A DNA stretch of 64,000 nucleotides. It comes from Candidatus Glomeribacter gigasporarum BEG34 (GTDB lineage: Bacteria > Pseudomonadota > Gammaproteobacteria > Burkholderiales > Burkholderiaceae). Under the pieces are notes generated by a model. It did not search any database. It was given only the letters and a program-made list of their open reading frames with translations, and had not been told where the DNA came from. Made by a program: the position numbers and the translations under genes. Shown here piece by piece: positions 1 through 9,174 of the stretch. The stretch covers positions 18,833-82,832 of the forward strand of contig NZ_CAFB01000037.1 of the NCBI RefSeq assembly GCF_000227585.1. The letters are read 5' to 3'. Positions within the stretch are counted from its first letter, which is position 1; every line of letters starts with the position of its first letter.

Positions 1-1295
1 GCGATGCGCGCAATGCGCAATTGCAGCGCATTTACGGCACCGCCTGGGCAAGCCGGCAGGAATTGGATGCCTATTTGCGCCGGCTTGAAGAAGCCGATCA
101 ACGCGACCACCGCAAACTTGGCAAACAACTGGATTTATTTCATCTGCAGGATGAAGCGCCGGGGATGGTATTTTGGCATCCGAAGGGCTGGACGCTCTGG
201 CAGCAGATAGAGCGCTATCTGCGCGCCCGGCTTGATGCTTCTGGTTATCAGGAAATCCGCACGCCGCAGATGATGGATCGCCTGCTCTGGGAACGCTCAG
301 GCCACTGGCAAAACTACCGCGAGCAGATGTTCGCGACCGAGTCTGAAAAGCGCGACTACGCGATCAAGCCGATGAGTTGCCCTGGGCACGTGCAGGTTTT
401 CAATCATGCGCTGCGTTCGTATCGCGATTTGCCGCTGCGGCTGGCAGAATTCGGCGCATGCCACCGGAATGAGCCGTCGGGCGCGCTGCATGGCCTGATG
501 CGCGTGCGCGGCTTTGTGCAGGACGATGCGCATATTTTTTGCACCGAGGATCAAGTCATTGCAGAGACAATCGCGTTTAATACGCTGGCGCTGCAAGTCT
601 ATAAAGATTTTGGTTTTACGCAGATCGATATTAAGCTCGCGCTGCGTCCAACGCTGCGCGCGGGCGCCGATGCAGTCTGGCAGCGCGCTGAACAGGGACT
701 GCGCGAGGCATTGACCGCCTGCGCGCTCCGTTGGGAGGAGCGTCCCGGCGAAGGCGCCTTCTACGGGCCCAAAGTGGAATATCATATTAAAGATGCGCTT
801 GGCCGTTCATGGCAATGCGGCACCTTGCAACTGGATTTTGTGCTGCCCGAACGGCTGGGCGCCGAGTATGTGGCTGAAGATAACAGCCGGCGCCGGCCGG
901 TGATGCTGCATCGGGCGATATTGGGTTCGATGGAGCGTTTTGCGGGTATTCTGCTTGAGCATTACGCGGGGGCTTTGCCGGCATGGCTGGCCCCCGTCCA
1001 GGCGGTTGTGCTGACCGTCTCGGAGGGCCAGGCGGAATATGCCCGCCAGACTGAACAAAGGTTGAAAAAACAGGGATTCAGGGTGGAAGCGGATTTGCGC
1101 AACGAAAAAATTGGCTATAAAATCCGCGCCCACGCGCTTCAGAAAATTCCGTACTTACTGGTCGTTGGAGCGAAGGAGCGCGCATCTCAGACGGTTGCGG
1201 CGCGCGCGCGCGGCGGCTTGGACTGTGGCGTAATGCGGGTGGATGCATTTATCGAGAAACTGCGTGATGAGCTGAAGGTCTTGAACGGGTTCTGA
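1..1295 (+). CDS. thrS: Threonyl-tRNA synthetase, 3' part (5' end outside window)
   Basis: Charges tRNA-Thr with threonine in the cytoplasm. The reading frame is open from base 3 to the TGA at 1293-1295, so this is the catalytic core plus C-terminal part; the TGS and editing domains lie upstream of the window. Class II motifs are visible: the core opening RIYGTAWAS, the zinc-ligand region MSCPGHV, the motif 2 loop [17 protein letters not shown], and motif 3 around [11 protein letters not shown]. The anticodon-binding domain follows, ending at VLNGF. The frame also contains a TTG at 21 that is not the true start. It leads the usual thrS-infC-rpmI-rplT-pheS-pheT order, with infC starting 37 nt downstream. 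Confidence 0.97.
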   Translation, partial: DARNAQLQRIYGTAWASRQELDAYLRRLEEADQRDHRKLGKQLDLFHLQDEAPGMVFWHPKGWTLWQQIERYLRARLDASGYQEIRTPQMMDRLLWERSGHWQNYREQMFATESEKRDYAIKPMSCPGHVQVFNHALRSYRDLPLRLAEFGACHRNEPSGALHGLMRVRGFVQDDAHIFCTEDQVIAETIAFNTLALQVYKDFGFTQIDIKLALRPTLRAGADAVWQRAEQGLREALTACALRWEERPGEGAFYGPKVEYHIKDALGRSWQCGTLQLDFVLPERLGAEYVAEDNSRRRPVMLHRAILGSMERFAGILLEHYAGALPAWLAPVQAVVLTVSEGQAEYARQTEQRLKKQGFRVEADLRNEKIGYKIRAHALQKIPYLLVVGAKERASQTVAARARGGLDCGVMRVDAFIEKLRDELKVLNGF

Positions 1296-1332
1296 AAAAC
1301 ACTCTGGATTCTAACTTTCAAGGATAACGAAC

Positions 1333-1857
1333 ATCGTTACGGACAAATCTGTACACCGTATCAACGGTAATATCACGGCACTGGAAGTGCGTTTGATTGG
1401 CGTCAGCAATGAAGCCATCGGTGTTGTGAAGCTCGCTGAAGCGCTGCGTCTTGCGGAACAGGCAGAGGTCGATCTGGTGGAAATTGCGCCGCGCGCGACT
1501 CCGCCTGTCTGCCGGCTGATGGATTATCAGAAATTCAGATATCAGGAAGCCAGGAAAGCGCGCGAAGCGAAACTCAAACAGAAAATTATTCGAGTCAAAG
1601 AAGTTAAATTCCGTCCAGGAACGGATGAAGGTGATTTCAATGTTAAATTGAATAACCTGAAACGCTTTTTGGAAGAGGGCAATAAAACGCAGATTACATT
1701 GCGTTTCAGGGGCCGGGAGATGGCTCACCAGGACATCGGCATGCGCGTTCTGGAGCGTTTGCGCCATGAACTGGATGAATACGGACAAGTCGAGCAAACG
1801 CCTAAAATGGCTGGCCGGCAAATGACGATGGTGTTTGCGCCCAAAAAGAAAAAATGA
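1333..1857 (+). CDS. infC: Translation initiation factor IF-3 (AUC start codon)
   Basis: Binds the 30S subunit, blocks premature 50S joining and proofreads the start codon. The start is taken at ATC 1333-1335: it follows an AAGGA-like site by about 9 nt and restores the family N-terminus [21 protein letters not shown]. The first ATG/GTG-type start in frame (GTG 1387) would delete this conserved region. IF-3 genes typically begin with a rare AUU/AUC codon, which lets IF-3 repress its own translation. The product is 174 residues with the motifs [20 protein letters not shown] and [10 protein letters not shown], and it ends in APKKKK, all family-typical. rpmI follows after 74 nt. Confidence 0.95.
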   Translation: MVTDKSVHRINGNITALEVRLIGVSNEAIGVVKLAEALRLAEQAEVDLVEIAPRATPPVCRLMDYQKFRYQEARKAREAKLKQKIIRVKEVKFRPGTDEGDFNVKLNNLKRFLEEGNKTQITLRFRGREMAHQDIGMRVLERLRHELDEYGQVEQTPKMAGRQMTMVFAPKKKK

Positions 1858-1931
1858 AACAGGCGAACCGGGGTTCTATAAGGGTGGAATGATTTCCGCA
1901 CGCCTAAGTGTTCGTATAAGAGGAGCTTTAT

Positions 1932-2129
1932 ATGCCCAAGATGAAAACAAAAAAAAGCGCATCAAAGCGCTTTGCGGTGCGGCCAGGGGGAACGATTAAA
2001 CGCAGCCATGCTTTTAAACGCCATATTTTGACCAAGAAAAGCGCCAAAAATAAACGCCAATTGCGCGGCAGCGTTTCCATTCATGCGGCGGATGTGCACG
2101 CTGTGCGCGCAATGCTGCCCTTCGTTTAA
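1932..2129 (+). CDS. rpmI: 50S ribosomal protein L35
   Basis: A 65-residue basic protein of the large ribosomal subunit. It begins [14 protein letters not shown], the L35 signature, and carries the R-P-G-G and H-I-L-T-K-K-S segments of the family. An AGGAG ribosome binding site lies just upstream (about 1920-1925). It lies between infC and rplT, as in most proteobacteria, and is probably co-transcribed with both. The 74-nt gap to infC is the region where L20-dependent autoregulation acts in E. coli; I see no clear structure there. Confidence 0.97.
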   Translation: MPKMKTKKSASKRFAVRPGGTIKRSHAFKRHILTKKSAKNKRQLRGSVSIHAADVHAVRAMLPFV

Positions 2130-2153
2130 CATTGGGCGGACAGGAGAGAACCC

Positions 2154-2507
2154 ATGCCACGAGTTAAACGGGGCGTCACCGCCCGCGCGCGTCATAAAAA
2201 GATATTTGACGCAGCCAAAGGCTATAGAGGCCGGCGCAAAAATGTATACCGGGTCGCCAAGCAGGCCGTAATGCGCGCCGGGCAATATGCCTATCGGGAT
2301 CGCCGCAACCGCAAACGGGTATTTCGCGCGTTGTGGATTACGCGCATTAACGCCGCCGCCCGCGCACATGGGATGACTTACAGCGTGTTGATCAACGGAT
2401 TGAAAAAAGCCGGGATTGAGCTGGATCGCAAGATTCTGGCGGATATGGCGGTGACGGATAAGGATGCGTTTGAGGTGCTTGTCAAGCAAGTGAATCCTGC
2501 CTTCTGA
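2154..2507 (+). CDS. rplT: 50S ribosomal protein L20
   Basis: A 117-residue L20, an early-assembly 23S rRNA-binding protein and in E. coli the translational repressor of this operon. It starts [16 protein letters not shown] and contains [16 protein letters not shown], both diagnostic. Its length is normal and an AGGAGAG site lies before the ATG. It is 24 nt after rpmI and 15 nt before the pheS start, so the ribosomal and synthetase genes appear coupled. Confidence 0.97.
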   Translation: MPRVKRGVTARARHKKIFDAAKGYRGRRKNVYRVAKQAVMRAGQYAYRDRRNRKRVFRALWITRINAAARAHGMTYSVLINGLKKAGIELDRKILADMAVTDKDAFEVLVKQVNPAF

Positions 2508-2522
2508 TTGCTACAGCAGCCC

Positions 2523-3536
2523 ATGAATGTTGAGCAGATCGTTGCTCATGCGCGCGATGTCTTTGCCAAGGCTGAAGACATCGCTTCGCTTGAAAATGCA
2601 AAAGCGCGATTTCTAGGCAAAACAGGCGAGTTGTCCACGCTTTTAAAGACGCTGGGCGCGCTGGATATCGCCGCGCGCAAGCGGGAAGGCGCGCGGATGA
2701 ACGTAGCAAAACAGCAGATTGAAGATTTGCTGCGCGCCCGGCGTGAAACACTGAAGCGCGCCCTGATGCAGCGCCGCCTCACCGCTGAAGCGATTGACGT
2801 CACCTTGCCAGGCCGCGGTATCGGGCCGGGCGCCTTGCATCCGGTGATGAACAGCTGGGAACGGGCGGAGAATATATTCCGCGGCATCGGTTTTGATATC
2901 GCAGATGGGCCGGAAATTGAAACAGAATGGACGAACTTCACAGCGCTCAATAGTCCTGAGAACCATCCAGCGCGCTCCATGCAGGACACTTTTTATATTG
3001 ACGCGCATCGTGCAACAGGCGAACGCTTACTGTTGCGCACCCATACCAGTCCGATGCAGATTCGTTACGCGCGCGCGCATCGCCCGCCGCTGCGGGTGCT
3101 TACCGCAGGACGCACCTATCGTGTGGACAGTGACGCCACCCATGCGCCGATGTTCCATCAGGTTGAGGGACTATGGATTGATGAGCGCCTCAGTTTTGCA
3201 GAATTAAAAGGCGTATATATCCATTTCCTGCGTCAGTTCTTCGAGCGCGACGATGTCCATATCCGTTTTCGCCCTTCCTATTTCCCATTTACCGAGCCTT
3301 CGGCTGAAATCGATATGAAATTTGAGCAGGGCCGGTATGCGGGAAGATGGCTGGAAGTCTCGGGCGCTGGTCAGGTGCATCCGAATGTGTTGCACAATAT
3401 GGGACTGGATCCTGAGCGTTATATGGGATTCGCCTTTGGCAGCGGTCTGGAACGGCTGACGATGCTGCGTTATGGCATTGAGGATTTACGTCTGTTTTTT
3501 GAGGGGGATGTGCGTTTTTTGAAGCAGTTTGCATGA
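2523..3536 (+). CDS. pheS: Phenylalanyl-tRNA synthetase alpha subunit
   Basis: Catalytic subunit of the (alpha-beta)2 PheRS. ATG 2523 is chosen because [14 protein letters not shown] matches the family start; an upstream in-frame TTG (2508) would add five residues and has no better ribosome binding site. 337 residues. An N-terminal coiled-coil arm (about 1-100) is followed by the class II core: [11 protein letters not shown], the motif 2 region [11 protein letters not shown] and [19 protein letters not shown], and motif 3 in [16 protein letters not shown]. Normal length and intact. A 102-bp palindromic repeat begins 3 bp after the stop and separates it from pheT. Confidence 0.97.
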   Translation: MNVEQIVAHARDVFAKAEDIASLENAKARFLGKTGELSTLLKTLGALDIAARKREGARMNVAKQQIEDLLRARRETLKRALMQRRLTAEAIDVTLPGRGIGPGALHPVMNSWERAENIFRGIGFDIADGPEIETEWTNFTALNSPENHPARSMQDTFYIDAHRATGERLLLRTHTSPMQIRYARAHRPPLRVLTAGRTYRVDSDATHAPMFHQVEGLWIDERLSFAELKGVYIHFLRQFFERDDVHIRFRPSYFPFTEPSAEIDMKFEQGRYAGRWLEVSGAGQVHPNVLHNMGLDPERYMGFAFGSGLERLTMLRYGIEDLRLFFEGDVRFLKQFA

Positions 3537-3538
3537 TG

Positions 3539-3640
3539 AGGCGTTTCGCACAGCCGCGCTGGTCGGCGCAGCGCCCCTTGCCGTACTCATTGTACTGTCT
3601 TCGTCGGCGCGCCTTGCCAGCGCGGCTGTGCGAAACGCCT
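3539..3640. repeat. Palindromic repeat family B, copy 1 (102 bp)
   Basis: Perfect 24-nt inverted arms at 3539-3562 and 3617-3640 enclose a 54-nt centre. The outer ends are AGGCGTTTCGCA and TGCGAAACGCCT. The element fills almost the whole pheS-pheT gap. A second full copy of identical length lies at 45089-45190 and a fragment at about 11109-11132. The arms of the two full copies differ by one base pair, and the change is compensated on the other arm. As RNA this would form a long hairpin. No coding capacity or terminator U-tract was seen. Confidence 0.9.
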
Positions 3641-3659
3641 GGACTCTGCCATAGAAGCC

Positions 3660-6104
3660 ATGCAATTCCCCGAATCCTGGCTCAGAAGTTTTGTTGATCC
3701 TCCGTTGTCAAGCGAAGCGCTTGCTCACGCGCTGACGATGGCTGGACTTGAAGTTGAAGCGCTATCAACCGTTGCGCCGCCTTGTTCAGACGTGGTGGTC
3801 GGGCGCGTATTGGACGTGTCTCGGCATCCAGATGCGGATCGGCTCAGGGTGTGCACGGTGGACATCGGCAACGGCGCAACGCTGAGCATTGTCTGCGGCG
3901 CGCCGAATGTCGCGCCGGGAATTAAAGCGCCGTGCGCGAAGCCCGGCGCGCAATTGCCGCCCGCGGGACCGGAGCGCGACACGCCTGTGCGGATCCGCGC
4001 CAGCCGGCTGCGCGGTGTCGACAGCCAAGGCATGTTGTGCTCGGCGCGTGAACTTGGAATATCCGCGGACGGCGGCGGGCTGCTCATTCTTCCTGAAGAT
4101 GCGCCCACTGGACAGGATATTCGCATCGCGCTGGGCCTGGATGAAAAAATTTTCACCCTCAAACTGACGCCCAATCGGGCCGATTGTTTGTCGGTGTTTG
4201 GCATCGCGCGCGAAGTGGCCGCGATCACGGGCGCGCCTTTACACCGGCCGGTGTTCAATCCGGTTCCCACACTTCTTTCAGAAATCCTGCCGGCCCATAT
4301 CCGCGCGCCTGAATTATGCGGACGCTTCTCAGCGCGCGTGCTTCGCAATGTGAACGCGCGCGCAAAAACGCCGGCGTGGATGGCCGGACATCTGGAGCGT
4401 TCAGGCCAGCGCAGCATTTCGGCGCTGGTCGATATTTCAAATTATGTAATGCTCGAATTTGGCCATCCATCGCATGTATTTGATCTTGAACGGCTTACAG
4501 CGCCGCTTGAAGTGCGCTGGGGGCGCACGGGCGAGACGCTTACATTGCTCAACGGGCAAACCATTACGCTGGATACCAACACGGGCGTGATTGCGGACCC
4601 ACATGCAGCGCAAAGTTTGGCGGGCATCATGGGCGGCGCGCACACAGCGGTATCGCTGGATACGCGCCATATTCGCGTTGAGATGGCGTTCTGGCATCCT
4701 GACGCGATCCGCGGCCGTGCGCGCCGCTATAACGTTTCCAGCGAAGCCGCGCATCGTTTTGAGCGGGGCGTGGATTATTCGGATACCACCGAACAATTGG
4801 AATATCTGACCCGGCTGATTCTGGATATTTGCGGCGGCCAGGCCGGACCAATCAATGATCAGATCGCTCAAGCGCCGGAGCGCGCGCCGGTTGAGTTGCG
4901 CATCGAGCGCGCCAACCAGTGCATTGGCATCACGCTGAGCGCGGATGAAATGGCCGGAATCCTGGCGCGCCTTGCGCTGCCATTTGCGCGCAACGGCGCA
5001 TCATTGATGGTCACGCCGCCTGCCTACCGTTTCGATCTCGAACACGAAATCGACCTGATTGAAGAGATTGCGCGCATCCACGGTTTTGATCGTATTCCGG
5101 CGCGCATGCCGGTTGCGCAGACCCGGCTGCGTCCTCCGGCCCAGGACCCGCACGCGCGCCGCTCGCTCCATGCGGTACGGCATGCACTGGCGGCGCGCGA
5201 TTATACTGAAACAGTCAATTTTAGCTTTGTGGATGCGCGCTGGGAACGCGATCTTGCGGGCAATGCAACGCCCGTGCGTCTATTAAACCCGATCGCTCAG
5301 CACTATTCTGCGCTGCGCAGTACGCTTTTCGGAAGTCTGGTTCATGTGTTGCGCCATAACCTGAACCGCAAAGCGGCGCGCGTGCGATTATTTGAAGCGG
5401 GGCGCGTATTTCACGCCGACCCGACGATCTCCGCGGATACATTCAACATTGCGGATTTCGCGCAAACGCTGATGACGGGCGCCCTCGCTTACGGACCGGT
5501 ATGGGAAGAACAATGGGGTACCGCAACGCGTCTGGTTGACTTTTTTGATGTGAAGGGCGATCTTGAAGCCTTGCTTGCGCCGCATCCGGCGCGCTTTGTG
5601 AAAGCTGAACATCCGGCGCTGCATCCAGGCCGCAGCGCGCGCATTGATCTGGATCATCAGAGCATTGGCTGGATTGGCGAGCTGCATCCGCGCTGGCTCA
5701 AAGAGTATGATTTACCGCATCCGCCCATATTATTCGAGGTGCAGGCGCACGCCTTGAGGGAGCGGTCATTGCCGGCGATTTCCGGAATATCGAAATTTCC
5801 GCTGGTCACGCGCGATATTGCCCTGATGGTGAACGCCCAGATTGAAGCGCAGCAGTTGCTCGACGCAATGCACGCGCTGCGCCAGCAGAGTGCGTGCCGG
5901 TCTATCCAGCATATCGCATTATTTGATGAATTCCGTCCCAACGACAACCGTCCGGAGGCCTTCAAGGAAGGCGAGCGTAGCCTTGCGTTCCGGATTATTT
6001 TGCAGGATAAGAAGGGTACATTGCACGAACATGCTGTAAATCGCGCGATTCAAACGATGGTCGAGCATTTGGCGCGAGTCTATGACGTGCGGGTGCGCAC
6101 TTAA
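3660..6104 (+). CDS. pheT: Phenylalanyl-tRNA synthetase beta subunit
   Basis: Non-catalytic but tRNA-binding and editing subunit of PheRS, 814 residues, the usual length. It starts [16 protein letters not shown]. The domain order is as expected: an N-terminal tRNA-binding (OB) domain with [18 protein letters not shown] and IVCGAPNV; the B3/B4 editing domain (about 210-390); the B5 domain (about 400-480); the class II-like domain; and the C-terminal FDX-ACB anticodon-binding fold ([13 protein letters not shown] onward, about 720-814). No disruption seen. It follows pheS across the family B palindrome and precedes ihfA by 13 nt. Confidence 0.97.
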   Translation: MQFPESWLRSFVDPPLSSEALAHALTMAGLEVEALSTVAPPCSDVVVGRVLDVSRHPDADRLRVCTVDIGNGATLSIVCGAPNVAPGIKAPCAKPGAQLPPAGPERDTPVRIRASRLRGVDSQGMLCSARELGISADGGGLLILPEDAPTGQDIRIALGLDEKIFTLKLTPNRADCLSVFGIAREVAAITGAPLHRPVFNPVPTLLSEILPAHIRAPELCGRFSARVLRNVNARAKTPAWMAGHLERSGQRSISALVDISNYVMLEFGHPSHVFDLERLTAPLEVRWGRTGETLTLLNGQTITLDTNTGVIADPHAAQSLAGIMGGAHTAVSLDTRHIRVEMAFWHPDAIRGRARRYNVSSEAAHRFERGVDYSDTTEQLEYLTRLILDICGGQAGPINDQIAQAPERAPVELRIERANQCIGITLSADEMAGILARLALPFARNGASLMVTPPAYRFDLEHEIDLIEEIARIHGFDRIPARMPVAQTRLRPPAQDPHARRSLHAVRHALAARDYTETVNFSFVDARWERDLAGNATPVRLLNPIAQHYSALRSTLFGSLVHVLRHNLNRKAARVRLFEAGRVFHADPTISADTFNIADFAQTLMTGALAYGPVWEEQWGTATRLVDFFDVKGDLEALLAPHPARFVKAEHPALHPGRSARIDLDHQSIGWIGELHPRWLKEYDLPHPPILFEVQAHALRERSLPAISGISKFPLVTRDIALMVNAQIEAQQLLDAMHALRQQSACRSIQHIALFDEFRPNDNRPEAFKEGERSLAFRIILQDKKGTLHEHAVNRAIQTMVEHLARVYDVRVRT

Positions 6105-6117
6105 TGGATAGTTTGAT

Positions 6118-6636
6118 ATGTCTTCACGAGTATTCTATCCATCGCGCGGAACTGAATCTCAGAACCTGTCCGCAAATCGTAGCGAGCGCGCGCTAGGCAA
6201 GGAAGACGGAGCGCAGGAAGCGGAGCATATTGCAATAGGTGAGCATTCCGAGCGCCGACCGACGCAGCATAGCGCCCGCGCAGCAGATTTGGGAACAGGC
6301 GCTCAGTCTGCCGCTGCGATATTGCGAGCAGACCGCTCTACGTTGACAAAAGCCGGTCTCGTTGCATTGCTGTTCAATGAACTCGGTTTGAATAAGCGCG
6401 AAGCGAAAGAAATGGTCGAAGCCTTTTTTGAACTGATTCTCGATGCGCTTGAAAAGCGCCAACAGGTGAAATTATCCAGTTTTGGCAGTTTTCAACTGCG
6501 CGATAAAGGCCAGCGCCCTGGACGTAATTTGAAAACAGGCGAAGCGATATTGATCGCTGCGCGTCGTGTCGTCACTTTTCACGCGAGCCAAAAATTGAAA
6601 ATACGCGTTGAAATGGGCCGACGCGCTTCAACATGA
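6118..6636 (+). CDS. ihfA: Integration host factor alpha with a long, repeat-derived N-terminal extension
   Basis: DNA-bending nucleoid protein; partner of IhfB. Residues about 74-172 are a complete IHF-alpha domain ([58 protein letters not shown]). The core family protein is about 100 residues, so some 70 extra N-terminal residues precede it. Burkholderia IHF-alpha also carries an N-terminal extension, but here most of it (about residues 14-63) is encoded by a degenerate palindrome at 6158-6306. The ATG at 6118 follows pheT by 13 nt; a start just before the IHF domain is not excluded. The ATGA at the 3' end overlaps the MerR-type gene. Confidence 0.88.
   Translation: MSSRVFYPSRGTESQNLSANRSERALGKEDGAQEAEHIAIGEHSERRPTQHSARAADLGTGAQSAAAILRADRSTLTKAGLVALLFNELGLNKREAKEMVEAFFELILDALEKRQQVKLSSFGSFQLRDKGQRPGRNLKTGEAILIAARRVVTFHASQKLKIRVEMGRRAST
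6158..6306. repeat. Degenerate palindromic element inside ihfA
   Basis: Imperfect 21-nt inverted ends: CTCAGAACCTGTCCGCAAAT begins at 6158 and its partner GATTTGGGAACAGGCGCTCA begins at 6286; about 16 of 21 positions pair. The interior is purine-rich with GCGC/GGAGC blocks typical of a mobile repeat. It lies entirely in the non-conserved N-terminal extension of IHF-alpha. A similar half-end (TGAGAACCTGTTCGTGAACC) occurs near 28754. I infer a third repeat family that has entered a gene in frame; exact ends are uncertain. Confidence 0.5.
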
Positions 6637-7049
6637 AACGAGAATATCCCGGTCACGAGCAAAAAACGCATCTTCCGCCCATCCCAGCTAAACGCTATTT
6701 CACGATTGGCGAAGTGAGTGAACTATGTGAGGTGAAACCGCATGTGTTGCGATATTGGGAGCAGGAATTTGCGCAACTCAAGCCGATGAAACGGCGCGGT
6801 AACCGGCGTTATTACCAGCACTACGAAGTATTACTGGTTCGACGCATCCGGGAATTGCTGTATGAACAGGGTTTTACAATCCACGGCGCGCGCAATCGCC
6901 TGAACGCATCCAGAAGCGCCGCCGTGGATATGAGTCAGCCAATGCCGGAGCGGCGGACTGCGCGCGACACTCATACTGATCATCCATTCCTTGACATGAC
7001 TGAGCTGCGCGTTGAACTGCGGAAGCTACTCGATATTCTGCACAGATAA
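6633..7049 (+). CDS. MerR-family transcriptional regulator downstream of ihfA
   Basis: 138 residues. The N-terminal winged helix-turn-helix of the MerR family is clear: [40 protein letters not shown] and [20 protein letters not shown]. The C-terminal third is low in conservation and has no cysteines, so it is not a metal-sensing MerR/CueR. Burkholderiaceae carry this gene directly after ihfA; its regulon is unknown to me. The start codon overlaps the ihfA stop (ATGA, 6633-6636), which implies translational coupling. Confidence 0.88.
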   Translation: MKREYPGHEQKTHLPPIPAKRYFTIGEVSELCEVKPHVLRYWEQEFAQLKPMKRRGNRRYYQHYEVLLVRRIRELLYEQGFTIHGARNRLNASRSAAVDMSQPMPERRTARDTHTDHPFLDMTELRVELRKLLDILHR

Positions 7050-7076
7050 ACAGGCCCTGAGGAATCCGATTGTTCA

Positions 7077-8462
7077 ATGGCGATTAGGGATCATGAACCC
7101 ATTGCCGCGATTGCGACCGCGCCCGGACGAGGCGGGATTGGGGTCGTCCGGATTTCGTTCGGCGGCAAGGATGCGCATGCGGTGAACGCGCTGATGACGG
7201 CGCTGTTTGGACAACGCTTAATTCCGCGCCACGCTTCCTATGTACCCTTTCTGGACGCCAATGGCGAAGCGCTGGATCGGGGCATTGGCCTGTATTTTCC
7301 AGCGCCGCGCTCTTATACCGGCGAACACACGCTTGAATTGCACGGACACGGCGGGCCGATCGTGTTGCAACTCGTCTTACAACGGTGCCTTGAAGCCGGA
7401 CAGGCATTCGGCATGCGTCTGGCCGAACCTGGAGAATTTACGCGCCGCGCTTTTTTGAATGACAAGCTTGATCTGGCGCAAGCGGAAGCGGTTGCGGACT
7501 TGATCGAAGCCCATACGTCCGCAGCGGCGCGCAGCGCGCAGCGCTCGCTCGAGGGCGAGTTTTCCCGCGCGGTTTGCGCGCTTATCGAGCGGCTGACAAG
7601 TCTGCGCGCTTTGGTTGAAGCAACGCTCGACTTTCCTGAAGAAGAGATCGATGTCCTTTCTCGCGCGGATGCGCACGGCCAATTGACGCATCTGCGGCGC
7701 GCGCTTGAGGAAATACGGCGCAATGCGCGGCAGGGCGCGTTGCTGCGCGAAGGGCTGACGATTGTGATTGCCGGCCGGCCAAATGTTGGAAAGTCTTCAT
7801 TGCTGAACGCGCTGGCCGGAGCGGAACGGGCGATTGTCACGCCCATTGCCGGAACAACGCGCGATCAAATTACGCAAAGCATTCAGATCGAAGGCATTCC
7901 TTTACATATCATCGATACCGCCGGTTTGCGCACGGCAAAAGACGAGGTTGAACGGATGGGCATCGAGCGCGCTTGGCAAGAGATCAAACGCGCGGGCGCA
8001 ATATTGCATGTGCTGGATGCCTCGACGGACGCAACGCCTGATGATCAGGCGATTGCAGCGCGCCTTCCCGCTTCCGCGCCGGTCATTCGGGTGTTCAACA
8101 AAACCGATTTAACGCCGATTGCGCCTTGTGTGGAGCAAGTGAACGAAAATATGCGCACGGTGCGTTTATCGGCAAAATTTGCGGACGGGATTGATTTGCT
8201 GCGCGCGCAATTGCTGGAAATAGCGGGTGGGCGGACAGCGTCTGAAAGCGTTTATTCCGCGCGGCAGCGGCATTTGGATGCGCTGGCGGTCGCGGGCCAG
8301 CATCTGGACGCCGCCGGGCATGCCGCGCGCGATGCGCAGGCACTTGATCTGTTCGCGGAAGAGTTGCGGCTGGCGCAGCAGCAGTTGAGCAGCATGAGCG
8401 GCGAATTCACGCCGGATGATTTATTGGGAGAAATATTCAGCCGGTTTTGTATCGGGAAATAA
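7077..8462 (+). CDS. mnmE: tRNA modification GTPase MnmE
   Basis: With MnmG it installs the 5-carboxymethylaminomethyl group on wobble U34 of tRNAs. 461 residues, normal. N-terminal folate-binding domain ([20 protein letters not shown]). A Ras-like G domain sits in the middle: P-loop [12 protein letters not shown], switch GTTRDQI, DTAG, and NKTD for guanine specificity. The C-terminal helical domain ends FCIGK, with the catalytic cysteine in that motif. It converges on dedA, whose stop lies 13 nt away. Confidence 0.97.
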   Translation: MAIRDHEPIAAIATAPGRGGIGVVRISFGGKDAHAVNALMTALFGQRLIPRHASYVPFLDANGEALDRGIGLYFPAPRSYTGEHTLELHGHGGPIVLQLVLQRCLEAGQAFGMRLAEPGEFTRRAFLNDKLDLAQAEAVADLIEAHTSAAARSAQRSLEGEFSRAVCALIERLTSLRALVEATLDFPEEEIDVLSRADAHGQLTHLRRALEEIRRNARQGALLREGLTIVIAGRPNVGKSSLLNALAGAERAIVTPIAGTTRDQITQSIQIEGIPLHIIDTAGLRTAKDEVERMGIERAWQEIKRAGAILHVLDASTDATPDDQAIAARLPASAPVIRVFNKTDLTPIAPCVEQVNENMRTVRLSAKFADGIDLLRAQLLEIAGGRTASESVYSARQRHLDALAVAGQHLDAAGHAARDAQALDLFAEELRLAQQQLSSMSGEFTPDDLLGEIFSRFCIGK

Positions 8463-8468
8463 GGCGCT

Positions 8469-8483
8469 GGAGTTTTTAACTCC
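8469..8483. terminator. Small hairpin between converging mnmE and dedA
   Basis: GGAGTT at 8469-8474 and AACTCC at 8478-8483 form a 6-bp stem with a TTT loop. It overlaps the dedA stop codon and lies 7 nt after mnmE. It could end transcription from both sides, but neither strand has a clear U-tract. Confidence 0.3.
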
Positions 8484-9117
8484 GCCGCATCAGTAAGCGC
8501 CATCCAGTTCCAATCAATAACGGCACGACGGCGGCGCTGATGCCAACCAGCACAATGAGATTCAAATATCGGCGGATAAACGGTAAATTGCCGAAGAAAT
8601 AGCCAGCGAAGACCAGGCTTAATATCCACGCCAGCGCGCCGGCGGCATTGAAAAACTGAAAACGGGCAAAGCCCATCTCGCCAACGCCCGCAACGAACGG
8701 CGCAAAAGTGCGCACCACCGGTATAAAGCGCGCGAGCACAATCGTTTTACCGCCGTGCCGCTGGTAAAAATCATGCGTTTTAGTCAACGCCGCGCGATCC
8801 AGGAAGCGCCAGTTCGATTCAAATACTTTAGGGCCGATCATGCGGCCAATCTGGTAATTCACGGTATTGCCGAGCGCCGCGGCAACCAGCAAGAGCATTA
8901 TCAGCGCGGGTAATGTGAGGGCGCCCGTTGCGCAGAATGCGCCGCCGACAAACAGCAGTGAGTCGCCTGGCAGAAAAGGGAAAACCACCAGCCCTGTTTC
9001 ACAAAATACAATCAGAAAAAGCGCCGGATATACCCAAGCGCCATATTCCAGAATAAAAGCGCCCAGAAACCGGTCGATATTGAGCGCCATCGCGGCAAGG
9101 TGCAGCAGGTTGTCCAC
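8476..9117 (-). CDS. DedA-family membrane protein (undecaprenyl/lipid transport family)
   Basis: Inner-membrane protein of the DedA/VTT family, whose members translocate undecaprenyl phosphate or other lipids and support envelope homeostasis. GTG 9117 is chosen because it follows AAGGA by 10 nt and gives the family-like start VDNLLHLAAMALNIDRFLG (213 residues). A TTG at 9135 has no ribosome binding site. Family signatures are visible: FPFLPGDSLLFVGGAF (about 47-62), the re-entrant region GNTVNYQIGRMIG, and FARFIP-like LARFIPVVRTFAPFVAGVGE with its conserved Arg/Pro. Several hydrophobic segments follow. Confidence 0.85.
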   Translation of the reverse strand: MDNLLHLAAMALNIDRFLGAFILEYGAWVYPALFLIVFCETGLVVFPFLPGDSLLFVGGAFCATGALTLPALIMLLLVAAALGNTVNYQIGRMIGPKVFESNWRFLDRAALTKTHDFYQRHGGKTIVLARFIPVVRTFAPFVAGVGEMGFARFQFFNAAGALAWILSLVFAGYFFGNLPFIRRYLNLIVLVGISAAVVPLLIGTGWRLLMRRS

Positions 9118-9174
9118 AGGGGTTCTATCCTTCAAAATATAGAAGTCATTTCATAAATGGCTTCTAATTAAGAT

